Shown: positions 42,571 to 51,104 of the stretch, piece after piece
How positions within the stretch are numbered: position 1 is the stretch's first letter
Layout: each line of letters opens with the position of its first letter
Assembly (NCBI GenBank): GCA_038534295.1
Contig: JBCAXA010000001.1
Location: 496,001 to 560,000 of the forward strand
DNA from: JBCAXA01 sp038534295
Lineage (GTDB): Bacteria > Pseudomonadota > Gammaproteobacteria > Steroidobacterales > Woeseiaceae
Direction: 5' to 3'
Length of the DNA stretch: 64,000 nucleotides
Translations under genes and position numbers: made by a program
The notes under the pieces: model-generated
Seen by the model: only the letters and a program-made list of their open reading frames with translations
The model's database searches: none
Told to the model about the DNA's origin: nothing

Positions 42571-43140
42571 CTATTGCAGCGCCGCGGCGACGCGGTCGCG
42601 CAGCATCGGCAACACCTCGTTAGCAAACCACGGATTCTTCTTGAGCCAGATATTGTTGCGCGGACTGGGGTGCGGCAGCACGAACGTGTTCGCGGGATAT
42701 TGCCGCCAGTCGCGGACCGCATCGGTCACCGAGCGGCTTGCGTCCGGCAGATGCCAGCGCTGCGCGTATTGACCGATGATCAGTGTTAGTCGGATTTGCT
42801 CGAGCGTCGCCAACACGCGCGAACGCCAGGTCTCGGCACAACGTGGCAGTGGCGGCAAGTCGCCCGACTTGCCTTTGCCGGGATAGCAAAACCCCATCGG
42901 CACAATCGCGACCGCGGTTGGGTCGTAAAAGGTCGTGCGACCGATACCCATCCACTCGCGCAGCCTGTCGCCGCTCGCATCGTCAAAGGCCACACCGTGT
43001 TCATGCACCTTGCGGCCTGGTGCCTGACCGGCAATCAACACTTTCGCCTGCGGATGAATCGCGAAAACCGGTCGCGGTTCGTGCGGCAAGTCAGCATCGC
43101 AGAGGCGACACGCGCGAATTTCGCTGTCCAACGTTGTCAC
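42571..43140 (-). CDS. Uracil-DNA glycosylase superfamily protein
   Basis: A protein of 189 residues. Four N-terminal residues of the Cys type (CRLCDADL) precede motif 1 IAGQAPGRKVHEHGVAFDDA and the C-terminal motif HPSPRNN. That order is seen in the UDG superfamily, in a branch distinct from UNG and close to family-4/5-like or uncharacterised bacterial members. It would remove uracil or related bases from DNA. Its start overlaps the CoA-transferase stop by four bases (ATGA), and it is the last gene of the SDR/CoA-transferase operon, an unexpected partner for a repair enzyme. Iron-sulfur ligation is not evident with only two N-terminal Cys. Confidence 0.8.
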   Translation of the reverse strand: MTTLDSEIRACRLCDADLPHEPRPVFAIHPQAKVLIAGQAPGRKVHEHGVAFDDASGDRLREWMGIGRTTFYDPTAVAIVPMGFCYPGKGKSGDLPPLPRCAETWRSRVLATLEQIRLTLIIGQYAQRWHLPDASRSVTDAVRDWRQYPANTFVLPHPSPRNNIWLKKNPWFANEVLPMLRDRVAAALQ

Positions 43141-44273
43141 GACAGCGCGCCGGAGGATCGAAGCACCGCGATTTCGTCGGCGCTGTAGCCAAACTCCGTA
43201 AGGATGGTATCCGTGTCGGCGCCTTCGCGGTGCGGGGCCTGCGGCGTAGCCGGTTGGCTTTGGCTAAAGCGTGGCGCGGGCGCCGGTTGGGTCACCCCAG
43301 CGATGTCAATGTACGTATCGCGCGCCTGGTGATGCGCATGCGCCGGCGCATCGACAATATCCAATACCGGCGTAACGCAGGCATCCTGCGCTGCATAGTT
43401 GGCTAGCCACTCGTCGCTCGTATGCTCGCGAATACGGCGGGCAATCACCGCTTTCGCCTGCGGCCAGCCGTCCCGACCGTCGGCGATCGTGCGCTCGCCG
43501 TCGGTGAGGTCAAGGCCATCGAGAAACGCCGCCGCAAACTGGGGTTCCAACGCGCCGACGGCGAGGAACCGGCCGTCCGCCGTTTCGTACACGTCATAGT
43601 TGGGCGCAGCACCGTCGAGCAGATTGCTGGCCCGCTCCCGTTTCCAGAAGCCCAGCGCCTGCCAGCCGTGAAATGCGCTCATCAGACTGGCGGTGCCATC
43701 GACGATGGCGGCATCGATGACCTGGCCTTTGCCGGTTCGCGCAACGTCGAGCAGCGCTGCCAACACGCCGATGACGAGAAACAAACTGCCACCGGCATAA
43801 TCACCGACAAGATTCAGCGGTACGGTGGGTTTTTCGGCATTGCCGATCGCCGCCAGCGCGCCGACCAACGCGATGTAGTTGATGTCGTGACCGGCCCGCG
43901 GCGCCAGCGAACCTGCCTGGCCCCAACCGGTCAGCCGACCGTAGACGAGACGCGGATTGGACGCCAGGCATGTGTCGGGACCGAAGCCGAGCCGCTCGGC
44001 AACGCCCGGCCGAAAACCTTCGAACAAGACGTTGGATTGCCGTACGAGCCGCAGCAGCACGTCCAGCCCGGCGGGGGTTTTCAAATTGAGCGCGATGGAA
44101 CGTTTGCCGCGTGAATGCACGTCCTTGTCGGCCGGCGGTGCCAGCCCCGTCGGCGTCGACGAACGTTCAACGACAATAACGTCGGCGCCAAGGTCAGCAA
44201 ACAGCATGCCGGCGTAAGGTCCGGGCCCCAGACCCTTAACTTCGATAACACGGATGCCGGTCAGCGGGCCCAC
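43137..44273 (-). CDS. CaiB/BaiF (family III) CoA-transferase, alpha-methylacyl-CoA racemase-like
   Basis: A protein of 378 residues. It opens with MGPLTGIRVIEVKGLGPGPY and AGMLFADLGADVIVVER, and contains LTGWGQ and RAGHDINYIALVGAL, whose His is the base in alpha-methylacyl-CoA racemases. These features favour the racemase branch over true CoA transfer. It would interconvert 2-methylacyl-CoA epimers in branched-chain or sterol side-chain oxidation. The SDR gene upstream on the same strand is of the 3-hydroxy-2-methylacyl-CoA dehydrogenase type, which fits. The nearby glutaryl-CoA dehydrogenase leaves transfer to glutarate as an alternative role. Confidence 0.87.
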   Translation of the reverse strand: MGPLTGIRVIEVKGLGPGPYAGMLFADLGADVIVVERSSTPTGLAPPADKDVHSRGKRSIALNLKTPAGLDVLLRLVRQSNVLFEGFRPGVAERLGFGPDTCLASNPRLVYGRLTGWGQAGSLAPRAGHDINYIALVGALAAIGNAEKPTVPLNLVGDYAGGSLFLVIGVLAALLDVARTGKGQVIDAAIVDGTASLMSAFHGWQALGFWKRERASNLLDGAAPNYDVYETADGRFLAVGALEPQFAAAFLDGLDLTDGERTIADGRDGWPQAKAVIARRIREHTSDEWLANYAAQDACVTPVLDIVDAPAHAHHQARDTYIDIAGVTQPAPAPRFSQSQPATPQAPHREGADTDTILTEFGYSADEIAVLRSSGALS

Positions 44274-44303
44274 GCGCGGTCCTTGCTACGCATCAAACGC
44301 AAC

Positions 44304-45077
44304 TCAGCGCGGCTGCATACGCAAACCGCCATCCAGGCGTATGCACTCACCGTTCAAGTAGTCGTTCTCGACGATGGTCTGCGCAAGATGTGCAATTTCA
44401 TCGGGCTTGCCGAGCCGTTTCGGATACAAAACAGTCGACTCGAGCGCGTCAAAAATGTGTTCCGGCAATGAATCGAACATGGGCGTGTGAATGAGCCCGG
44501 GTACTAAGGTGTTGACGCGGATGCCGTACTGGGCAAGGTCACGCGCAATGCACAGAGTCATGCCGATGATGCCGCCTTTGGACGCGGCGTACGCCGCCTG
44601 CCCCATTTGGCCCTCGTAACCGGCGATCGATGCGGTGTTGATGATGACGCCGCGCGTACCCGACTCGGTCACCGGCTCTTGCTGAGCCATTTGTGCGGCC
44701 GCTAATCGAAGCACATTGAAACTGCCGACGAGATTGACGTCGATGACCTTGCGAAAGTCCGCCAGCGGGTACGGCTTGAACTCTTTGCCAACCGTCTTGG
44801 CCGCACCGAGAATGCCGGCGAAATTGTTGACGATATGCACGGCGCCGAACGCGTCGACCGCTTTGGCAACGACCGCCTCGGCATCGGCTTCGCTGGTCAC
44901 GTCGGTAGCGAGATACAGCGCATTGCTGCCGATATCGTCCGCAACCGCGTTGCCGCGCTCGTCGTTCATGTCGGCAATCACTACGTTAGCGCCGTTCGCC
45001 GCGTAGCGTCGTGCCGTAGCCTCACCGAGACCGGATGCACCACCGGTCACGATCGCGACCTTGCCGTTGATCTGCAT
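44304..45077 (-). CDS. Short-chain dehydrogenase, 3-hydroxyacyl-CoA dehydrogenase type II-like
   Basis: A protein of 257 residues. Nucleotide motif TGGASGLG at about 11-18, catalytic Ser in INTASIAGYEG, catalytic Tyr/Lys in QAAYAASKGGIIG, and an ending LNGECIRLDGGLRMQPR that matches the HSD10/type-II 3-hydroxyacyl-CoA dehydrogenases. The usual NNAG motif reads NNFAG, one residue longer. The NAD-dependent enzyme would oxidise 3-hydroxy-(2-methyl)acyl-CoA. It is followed at 30 bases by the racemase-like CoA-transferase gene, probably in one operon. The 251 bases upstream (45078-45328) hold no convincing gene. Confidence 0.88.
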   Translation of the reverse strand: MQINGKVAIVTGGASGLGEATARRYAANGANVVIADMNDERGNAVADDIGSNALYLATDVTSEADAEAVVAKAVDAFGAVHIVNNFAGILGAAKTVGKEFKPYPLADFRKVIDVNLVGSFNVLRLAAAQMAQQEPVTESGTRGVIINTASIAGYEGQMGQAAYAASKGGIIGMTLCIARDLAQYGIRVNTLVPGLIHTPMFDSLPEHIFDALESTVLYPKRLGKPDEIAHLAQTIVENDYLNGECIRLDGGLRMQPR

Positions 45078-45328
45078 GCGTTATCCTTGTTGCTTGTTGT
45101 CGCAGGCGCTAAATTCTCGCAGGTCGGCGTATGCGCGGCCAGCCAAGGAATGCGCTGTCGGTTCGTGCCAGAAGATTGCTCGACAGCATCTTGCTGCACT
45201 GAAATCGCTCGAAGCGCGGCAACAAGTAACCTGTCTCGGATTTCGCGTAACGGCGATACGCGTCGCGATGACCAGATCAGCGCTCTTGCAAGGTGCTGGC
45301 CTCGTCGAAAAGCACTAGGGCTACGCCA

Positions 45329-45664
45329 CTAGTTGTCGGCTGCGGGCTCGTTGGGTGCCGATTGCTGTTGGCCGAGCTCAGCGCTTTCGAGTTTCAACGG
45401 CCGACCTTCCGGGCAAAAATTCACCAGAAAGTCGTTCATCCCGGCAAACAGGTTCTGCTTGTTGAGCCGATAATGCACATGCAGGCCGCGCTTCTCGCTT
45501 TCGACCAAGCCGGCGTTCTCTAGCACGCTCAAGTGCTTGGACACAGCAGGTTTGCTCATCTCGAATCGCGACGCAATTTCCCCCGCCGTTAGGCTGGCCT
45601 GCGACAGGTAGGCAAGAATCCGCCGACGCACGGTCGACGAAAGTGCTTGAAACACATTATCCAC
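45329..45664 (-). CDS. ArsR-family repressor
   Basis: A protein of 111 residues (GTG start). The winged helix-turn-helix spans about residues 1-85: FQALSSTVRRRILAYLSQAS, recognition helix MSKPAVSKHLSVLENAGLVE and wing RGLHVHYRLN. The metal-binding Cys pair of ArsR/SmtB is absent (one Cys near residue 84), so it responds to something other than arsenite or zinc through the classical sites. It is divergent from a membrane SRPBCC gene across 55 bases that hold nested inverted repeats, and so probably represses itself and the SRPBCC/desaturase operon. Confidence 0.87.
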   Translation of the reverse strand: MDNVFQALSSTVRRRILAYLSQASLTAGEIASRFEMSKPAVSKHLSVLENAGLVESEKRGLHVHYRLNKQNLFAGMNDFLVNFCPEGRPLKLESAELGQQQSAPNEPAADN

Positions 45665-45670
45665 TATTTT

Positions 45671-45704
45671 ACTATTTAGCTAATTAGTTAATGAACTAAG
45701 TAGT
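45671..45704. promoter_or_regulatory. Nested inverted repeats, putative ArsR operator
   Basis: The outer repeat ACTATTTAG (45671-45679) matches the reverse complement of CTAAGTAGT (45696-45704) at 8 of 9 positions. The inner repeat TTAGTT-AATG-AACTAA (45684-45699) is exact. The stretch is strongly AT-rich and fills the gap between the divergent ArsR and SRPBCC genes, where both promoters must lie. Operator function is inferred. Confidence 0.55.
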
Positions 45705-45719
45705 TTAATAATAACACGG

Positions 45720-46706
45720 GTGGCGCAAGTGCTAACGCGGCGCAGCAGACAATCGTGGCGACAGAGATGGACGAGCCTGTCCGAACGGATCGGCCCCGGT
45801 CGCACGCTTGCGTTGTTCATTCTGCTGGTGGCCATGGTTGCCGCACTCGCAATCCGGCTATTGGTAGTCGGCGGCTTGCACACGAGCGCCCTGCTCTACG
45901 TCGGCATACCGTTCTTGCTGGCGCTATTTTTCATAGCGACCCTTGTCAAAGACCCAGGCGAAGCGCTCGGCGCACAGTTCATTCGTCATATCCAGGTGTC
46001 GATAATCGTTTGCTTGACGGTGTCGATGCTGCTGGGTGAGGGCTTCATCTGCGTCGCCTTCCTGCTGCCGATTTATTTGTTCTTCGTATCTCTGGCCTAT
46101 GGAATCGTGGCGCTGTTCGAGTATGCCGAGCGGCGCGGCACGCGAACGATGGTGTCGTTGCTGCCGTTCGCGGTTGTGCTCTCCGCGTTTGAAGGCACGA
46201 CGCCGGCGTTGCGCGCGCCAGACCTCTACACGGTAACCGCCGCGGCCGTAACCGCCCAACCACTGGATGAAGTGATGGCGAACGCCGCTCGTCCCTTCGA
46301 GCTGCGTAAACCGCGGCATTGGCTGCTGGCAATTTTCCCGATGCCGTACGCCATCGACCAACCGTCGATGCAAGTGGGTTCGGTGCACACGGTTTACACG
46401 CGCTATCACCGTTGGTTCGTCGCCAATACACACGAGGGCAGCGTGCAGCTCGAGATCGTGCGCAACGATCCTGACCGACTAGTGATGCAATACCGTGATG
46501 ACTCGAGCTACTTCGCCAATTATTTACAGGTCATCTCTAGTGAAATTCGTGCCCGACCGATCGATGGCACACAAACGGAGGTGACGTTATCAATCACCTT
46601 TAGGCGCAAGTTGGATCCAGCTTGGTACTTTGGCCCGCTGCAGCGATTTGCGGTGACTCGCATGGCCGAGTTTTTGCTCGACGAGGTCACGATCCGCAAT
46701 GATTGA
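45720..46706 (+). CDS. Membrane protein with C-terminal SRPBCC-like domain
   Basis: A protein of 328 residues (GTG start). The first 160 residues carry four hydrophobic segments (around 30-50, 56-75, 88-108 and 112-132), and the C-terminal 165 residues look like an SRPBCC/polyketide-cyclase-type ligand-binding fold, with ARPFELRKPRHWLLAIFPMP and EVTLSITFRRKLDPAWYFGP. No known family name is assigned. Its stop overlaps the next start by eight bases, so it is co-translated with two desaturase-like enzymes and may present or sense a lipid substrate at the membrane. That role is inference. Confidence 0.65.
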   Translation: MAQVLTRRSRQSWRQRWTSLSERIGPGRTLALFILLVAMVAALAIRLLVVGGLHTSALLYVGIPFLLALFFIATLVKDPGEALGAQFIRHIQVSIIVCLTVSMLLGEGFICVAFLLPIYLFFVSLAYGIVALFEYAERRGTRTMVSLLPFAVVLSAFEGTTPALRAPDLYTVTAAAVTAQPLDEVMANAARPFELRKPRHWLLAIFPMPYAIDQPSMQVGSVHTVYTRYHRWFVANTHEGSVQLEIVRNDPDRLVMQYRDDSSYFANYLQVISSEIRARPIDGTQTEVTLSITFRRKLDPAWYFGPLQRFAVTRMAEFLLDEVTIRND

Positions 46707-47610
46707 ATCCGGTCCGTATGCCAATCCGCGTTTGGACTACGACGGCCAATTTGCCGACGCCACGCGTGGCCGCGTGGTGCCTGACATCACCAAAATCGCT
46801 TGGGTTGGCGCGATGGCGATCGCCGCCGCCGTTGGTTGTATCGCAACGTTCTCACTGGAGGGCATTGCCGTCTTTCTCGTGTCCACGGCGGTGACCTTGT
46901 GCCTCGGCCATTCCCTGGGAATGCACCGGCGCTTCATTCACCGCAGCTACGATTGCCCGCGCTGGGTCGAACTCACGTTCGTGCATTTGGGCACGCTGGT
47001 CGGCCTTGCGGGTCCGCTGGGCATGCTGCGAACGCATGACCTTCGCGACTGGGCGCAACGCCAGCCCGAATGTCACAGCTACTTTGCCCATCGCGAAGTC
47101 TGGTACCGAGATCTATGGTGGCAACTGTTTTGCCGCATTGACATGCCGGCCCCGCCGACGCTGCGCATTGAAGCTGCCATCGCCGGCGACCGCAGCATCG
47201 CTTGGATGGAGCGAACGTGGATGTGGCAACAGCTGCCTTGGGCAATTGTGTTCTGGTCGATCGGCGGCTGGACGTGGGTGGTTTGGGGCATTGCCCTGCG
47301 CGTCTTCGTCTCGATTTTCGGCCACTGGCTGATCGGGTACTTCGCCCATCGCAGCGGCGAACAGAACTGGCGCGTCGAGGGCGCTGCCGCTCAAGGGTTT
47401 AACATCCGCTGGGCATCGCTGCTGACAATGGGCGAGTGCTGGCACAACAATCACCATGCGTATCCAGGATCGGCAAAGCTCGGCCTTGAACCCAATCAAT
47501 GGGATCCAGGTTGGTGGGTACTGCTGGCGCTGCAGCGTGTCGGGCTCGCCAGCAATTTTCGGCTGCCCGAGTCCTTACCTGATCGCGACGAACTGATCGC
47601 CGTACGCTAA
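46699..47610 (+). CDS. Fatty-acid desaturase-like membrane enzyme
   Basis: A protein of 303 residues with four membrane segments and histidine clusters: HSLGMHRRFIH around residues 74-84, then RTHDLRDWAQ around 112-121, and GECWHNNHHAYPGS around 246-259. The first and third follow acyl-CoA desaturases (HxxxxH and HNxHH). The second box, usually HxxHH, is HDxRDWAQ with later CHSYFAHR. The iron-ligand set is therefore altered, and desaturation, hydroxylation or another oxidation are all possible. It is the first of two tandem paralogues and its stop touches the next start (TAATG). Confidence 0.82.
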   Translation: MIESGPYANPRLDYDGQFADATRGRVVPDITKIAWVGAMAIAAAVGCIATFSLEGIAVFLVSTAVTLCLGHSLGMHRRFIHRSYDCPRWVELTFVHLGTLVGLAGPLGMLRTHDLRDWAQRQPECHSYFAHREVWYRDLWWQLFCRIDMPAPPTLRIEAAIAGDRSIAWMERTWMWQQLPWAIVFWSIGGWTWVVWGIALRVFVSIFGHWLIGYFAHRSGEQNWRVEGAAAQGFNIRWASLLTMGECWHNNHHAYPGSAKLGLEPNQWDPGWWVLLALQRVGLASNFRLPESLPDRDELIAVR

Positions 47611-48677
47611 TGCGCCCGGATGTCTTTCGCATCGACGCCACTGGCGCAGACGCCGACGCCGGACGCGTGGTCTGGGCACCGACGAAGTCGCTCTGGAACA
47701 GCTCGCTGCTCGCCATAGCGCTCATCGCCGCGCCTTTGACAATGAGCTTCGACACGGTGTTGGTATGCATCACGCTGACCTACGCCACCCTTTTGCTCGG
47801 TCATTCGGTGGGTCTGCACCGTCTGATCATTCATCGCGCTTTCGATACGCCGCGCTGGTTGGCGCGGACGCTCGCGTACCTCGGCGTACTGGTCGGCATG
47901 GCCGGCCCTTTCGGCACGATGAAAATCCACGACGTACGTGACTGGGCTCAACGAGAGGCTCGTTGCCATGATTTTTTTGCGCACCGCCGATCGCTGTGGC
48001 GCGACGCGATCTGGCAGCTGCATTGCCAATTTGAATTTGAGAGGCCGCCGCGGTTTACCGTCGAATCACGTTACGCGGACGATTGGTTCTTCATCTGGCT
48101 AGAGCGCACGTGGATGCTGCAGCAATTGCCATTGGCTGGCGTGTTGTATCTGCTCGGCGGCTTGCCCTGGGTAGTCTGGGGAGTTGCCGTTCGCGTGGTG
48201 ATCAGCGTCACCGGTCACTGGGTCGTGACTTACTACACACACAACCCCGGCCCCGGTCGCTGGTCGGTCAGAGGCGCTGGTGTCCAGGCTGCCAATCTCC
48301 GCGGCGTTGGATTCATAACGATGGGCGAGTGCTGGCACAACAATCACCACGCTTTCCCAGAATCAGCAAAGATCGGTCTCGAGCCGGGCCAAACGGACCC
48401 GGCGTGGTGGATTATCCGCGGCCTTGAACGCGTCGGCCTCGCCCAGAACATCGGTGAGCCGAGACCAAGCTGCACTTGGGAGGACATCGAACAAATCTCG
48501 GGCTGGCCGGCTCCGCAACGCGTGCGACAGGTTTGCGAGACACCGATTACAAGTGTCCGTGCTGAAGTGCGGCTGCCTGAAAGGCGTTCTTCGAGAATGA
48601 CTGATCCGGCGTGCCTCGAAAGCACCGCAGGATCCACGGATACGCGTCCGTTACGTAATACCCATACTGACCGTTAA
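47610..48677 (+). CDS. Fatty-acid desaturase-like membrane enzyme, second tandem copy
   Basis: A protein of 355 residues, clearly paralogous to the preceding gene: GHSVGLHRLIIHRAFDTPRW, KIHDVRDWAQREARCHDFFA and GECWHNNHHAFPESAKIGLE appear in the same order, with the same unusual second box. The extra length is a C-terminal tail of about 60 residues (Arg/Thr/Ser-rich) that overlaps by 131 bases the convergent YHYH gene. Its conserved core ends near residue 300, so the tail may be poorly conserved read-through. The start overlaps the previous stop by one base. The two copies probably act on related lipids. Confidence 0.8.
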   Translation: MRPDVFRIDATGADADAGRVVWAPTKSLWNSSLLAIALIAAPLTMSFDTVLVCITLTYATLLLGHSVGLHRLIIHRAFDTPRWLARTLAYLGVLVGMAGPFGTMKIHDVRDWAQREARCHDFFAHRRSLWRDAIWQLHCQFEFERPPRFTVESRYADDWFFIWLERTWMLQQLPLAGVLYLLGGLPWVVWGVAVRVVISVTGHWVVTYYTHNPGPGRWSVRGAGVQAANLRGVGFITMGECWHNNHHAFPESAKIGLEPGQTDPAWWIIRGLERVGLAQNIGEPRPSCTWEDIEQISGWPAPQRVRQVCETPITSVRAEVRLPERRSSRMTDPACLESTAGSTDTRPLRNTHTDR

Positions 48678-49551
48678 CGGTCATACCATTGCATTCGTCG
48701 AGATCGCCGCCGTCGGTCCACTCCCAATCCTGCACGTAAAAGCCGTCGAAAGTGCCACCGGGCCCGTCGGGGCGCAGGCCTTGTTTGAGCGTGTATCCGG
48801 ATTGCGCCACGCGTACTTCGCCTGACGCAGGGTCCAGGAAATACGAACCATAGATTGGGTATCCATCTGCCGCGAAACCGATCACCGGTGAACCGTTTGG
48901 CCCCGGATTGGTATCGAACATCGCGTTCGGATTGCCGTGATAGTGATACGACCCATCAGGCTGCGCATGAGCGTTGTGGGAATCTTCACCGAAGAACCCG
49001 CTGCCGACGGGATCGATGAGCCAAGCCGATGCGTCGTCGCATCCAACGGGCGTGTTTTCACCGCGTGCGGCATCCCAGCAGCCAGCCGACAAGATATCGA
49101 TAACGACGCCATTCAGCATGATGCCGTTGATGCGATCTTGCGATACCGGCGTGGCGTTAGCTGCGAATACCGACGGCAATCTTGGAATCGTGAAGCGTTT
49201 GCCAACTTCAGCGACGGCATTGGGTTGGGGGGCGGCGCCATCATTGAAATCGTGATTGGGGATGTTGTTGCTCTCGATGACGCAGCTTTCCACATCCGCG
49301 AGCACCGTCGTGCTGCCAACGAACGGCACGCTACGATTTATGTCCACCACACGCGATGAGTACGATTGATCATACGCCGCGCAGTCTGCGCTGATCGACT
49401 CGAAGATGGCATTGGTGATATCGACCGATGTCGCCCCGACACCCGGATCGGCTGTGGCGTCGTCATCGATCAGCGTTTGGGAGGTACCGCCGCCGCACGC
49501 GACGACAGTCCATGCAACAAACACAATTATGGCCGGCTTGCGCAATGTCAT
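48547..49551 (-). CDS. YHYH-domain lipoprotein
   Basis: A protein of 334 residues from ATG 49551; the open frame reaches to 49710, but the chosen start begins the lipoprotein signal MTLRKPAIIVFVAWTVVACG (lipobox VVAC). The mature protein has the YHYH signature GSYHYHGNP near residue 205, with GEDSHNAHAQPDG just before it and GFAADGYPIYG after. YHYH proteins are secreted and of unknown function; the motif may bind metal. The end overlaps the 3' end of desaturase 2 on the other strand by 131 bases. It faces BaeS divergently. Confidence 0.85.
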   Translation of the reverse strand: MTLRKPAIIVFVAWTVVACGGGTSQTLIDDDATADPGVGATSVDITNAIFESISADCAAYDQSYSSRVVDINRSVPFVGSTTVLADVESCVIESNNIPNHDFNDGAAPQPNAVAEVGKRFTIPRLPSVFAANATPVSQDRINGIMLNGVVIDILSAGCWDAARGENTPVGCDDASAWLIDPVGSGFFGEDSHNAHAQPDGSYHYHGNPNAMFDTNPGPNGSPVIGFAADGYPIYGSYFLDPASGEVRVAQSGYTLKQGLRPDGPGGTFDGFYVQDWEWTDGGDLDECNGMTVNGQYGYYVTDAYPWILRCFRGTPDQSFSKNAFQAAALQHGHL

Positions 49552-49664
49552 TGTAAGACTCGATTTGCCATGCTCAAGGCCAATTTCAATCGCTGAAAGT
49601 GTAGGAAATAAGGACAAATTACGGAGTTCGCTGAAACGGCTCTGCGACTTGGTATCGTTGCAAC

Positions 49665-51104
49665 ATGCGATGGACCATCGGCAAGCGAATCTTTCTGGCG
49701 TTGACGGCAACGAGCCTCGTCATCGTTTCGCTGAATGCAGCCATAACGCGTTGGTCGTTTAGCCGCGGATTCCTTGATTACGTCGCCGAGCAGGAACTGG
49801 CAACAATCCGCGACACGGCCAACGCGCTCGCCGAGGTTTATCGGTCGGACGGTGATTGGGACAAGCTACAGCGGGATCCGCGGCGCTGGCATGCCGTGTT
49901 ACGAACCAGCACTGGCCCGCCCGAACCGCGCGGACGGCGTCCGCCACCGCCTCCGCCGGGTCGCGGACCGCCGGGCGGACCACCACCAGGCGTCGACCCG
50001 CTGGAATTCGGCCGACGAATCTCCGTGATGGATGCCGATCAGAACGTCATCGTTGGGCCAAAACCCGGCGACGGCGTCGTACGTACCGTGCCAATCGTCG
50101 TTGCGGGCGAGACCGTCGGTTTTGTCGGTATCGCACCGCTGCGGCGACTCACCGACCGCATCGACCAGGACTTTGCCCGCGAGCAGGAACGCTCGATTTG
50201 GTTGACGGCGGTCGCGAGTCTCCTCTTGGCGGCGTTGATCTCCGCCGCGCTGGCCCGCCAACTCACGCGCCCAATTCGCTCATTGGCCGCTGGTGCAAGG
50301 TCAATCACGGCCGGCGACTACGACACGCGCATTGTCGCATCGCGAGACGATGAACTCGGCGATCTCGCCGGTGAAGTTAATCAGCTCGCGGCAACGTTAG
50401 AGGCAAACCGACAGTCGCGCCGACGCTGGGTCGCTGACATTGCGCATGAGCTGCGCACGCCCCTTGCGGTACTGCGCGGTGAGCTCGACGCGATCGAGGA
50501 CGGTGTTCGCAGGTTCGATGACGCGACCCGTCGATCGCTGCAAAGCGAAGTTGCGCGACTCGGGAAGCTCGTCAATGAGCTGCACGAGCTGTCGATTTAC
50601 GACGAAGGCGGCCAAAGCTATGCGCACGAGCGCGTCGACGTCGCTGACTTACTTCGAGACTTCGTCGCCGGCACAACCAGTCGTTTGCACAACGCCGAGA
50701 TCACGTTACAAACCAACCTGCCTGATACACCGATCGACATCTTGGCCGATGCCGCCAAGTTGGAACGTGTGTTCGTGAACCTGATCGAGAACACCCTGCG
50801 CTACACCGACCGTCCCGGTACGCTCGAGATATCGGCGCGAACGAGCGACGGCTGCGTGCTCGTCGAATTCTCGGATTCACCGCCGAGCGTTGCCTCCGCC
50901 GACCTGCCGCGACTGTTCGACCGCCTGTACCGTGCCGACCAATCGCGCAGTCGCGCGAGTGGCGGCTCAGGGCTAGGCCTTGCCATCTGCAAAGCGATCG
51001 TCGAGGGCCATGGCGGTACGATCGCGGCTGATACGTCCAAGCACGGCGGAATCTGTATTCGTATTTCACTGCCGATCGCAACAGCAACTGACCATTCGAT
51101 ATGA
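49665..51104 (+). CDS. baeS: BaeS-type sensor histidine kinase
   Basis: A protein of 479 residues. Two membrane helices (about 8-28 and 180-200) enclose a periplasmic sensor of roughly 150 residues. HAMP (about 200-255), HisKA with WVADIAHELRTPLAVLRGEL (His about 267) and HATPase (FVNLIENTLRYTDRPG, GGSGLGLAICKA) follow. The sequence matches BaeS, the envelope-stress kinase, around the H-box. The sensor domain contains a long proline tract (residues about 90-108, RRPPPPPPGRGPPG) that I do not expect in BaeS. It overlaps the regulator gene by four bases (ATGA). Confidence 0.88.
   Translation: MRWTIGKRIFLALTATSLVIVSLNAAITRWSFSRGFLDYVAEQELATIRDTANALAEVYRSDGDWDKLQRDPRRWHAVLRTSTGPPEPRGRRPPPPPPGRGPPGGPPPGVDPLEFGRRISVMDADQNVIVGPKPGDGVVRTVPIVVAGETVGFVGIAPLRRLTDRIDQDFAREQERSIWLTAVASLLLAALISAALARQLTRPIRSLAAGARSITAGDYDTRIVASRDDELGDLAGEVNQLAATLEANRQSRRRWVADIAHELRTPLAVLRGELDAIEDGVRRFDDATRRSLQSEVARLGKLVNELHELSIYDEGGQSYAHERVDVADLLRDFVAGTTSRLHNAEITLQTNLPDTPIDILADAAKLERVFVNLIENTLRYTDRPGTLEISARTSDGCVLVEFSDSPPSVASADLPRLFDRLYRADQSRSRASGGSGLGLAICKAIVEGHGGTIAADTSKHGGICIRISLPIATATDHSI

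Noticed and set aside
45078..45328. Possible gene remnant in the gap between the SDR and ArsR genes.
   Set aside because: Short frames exist on both strands, but none shows a start with ribosome-binding site or a recognisable motif.
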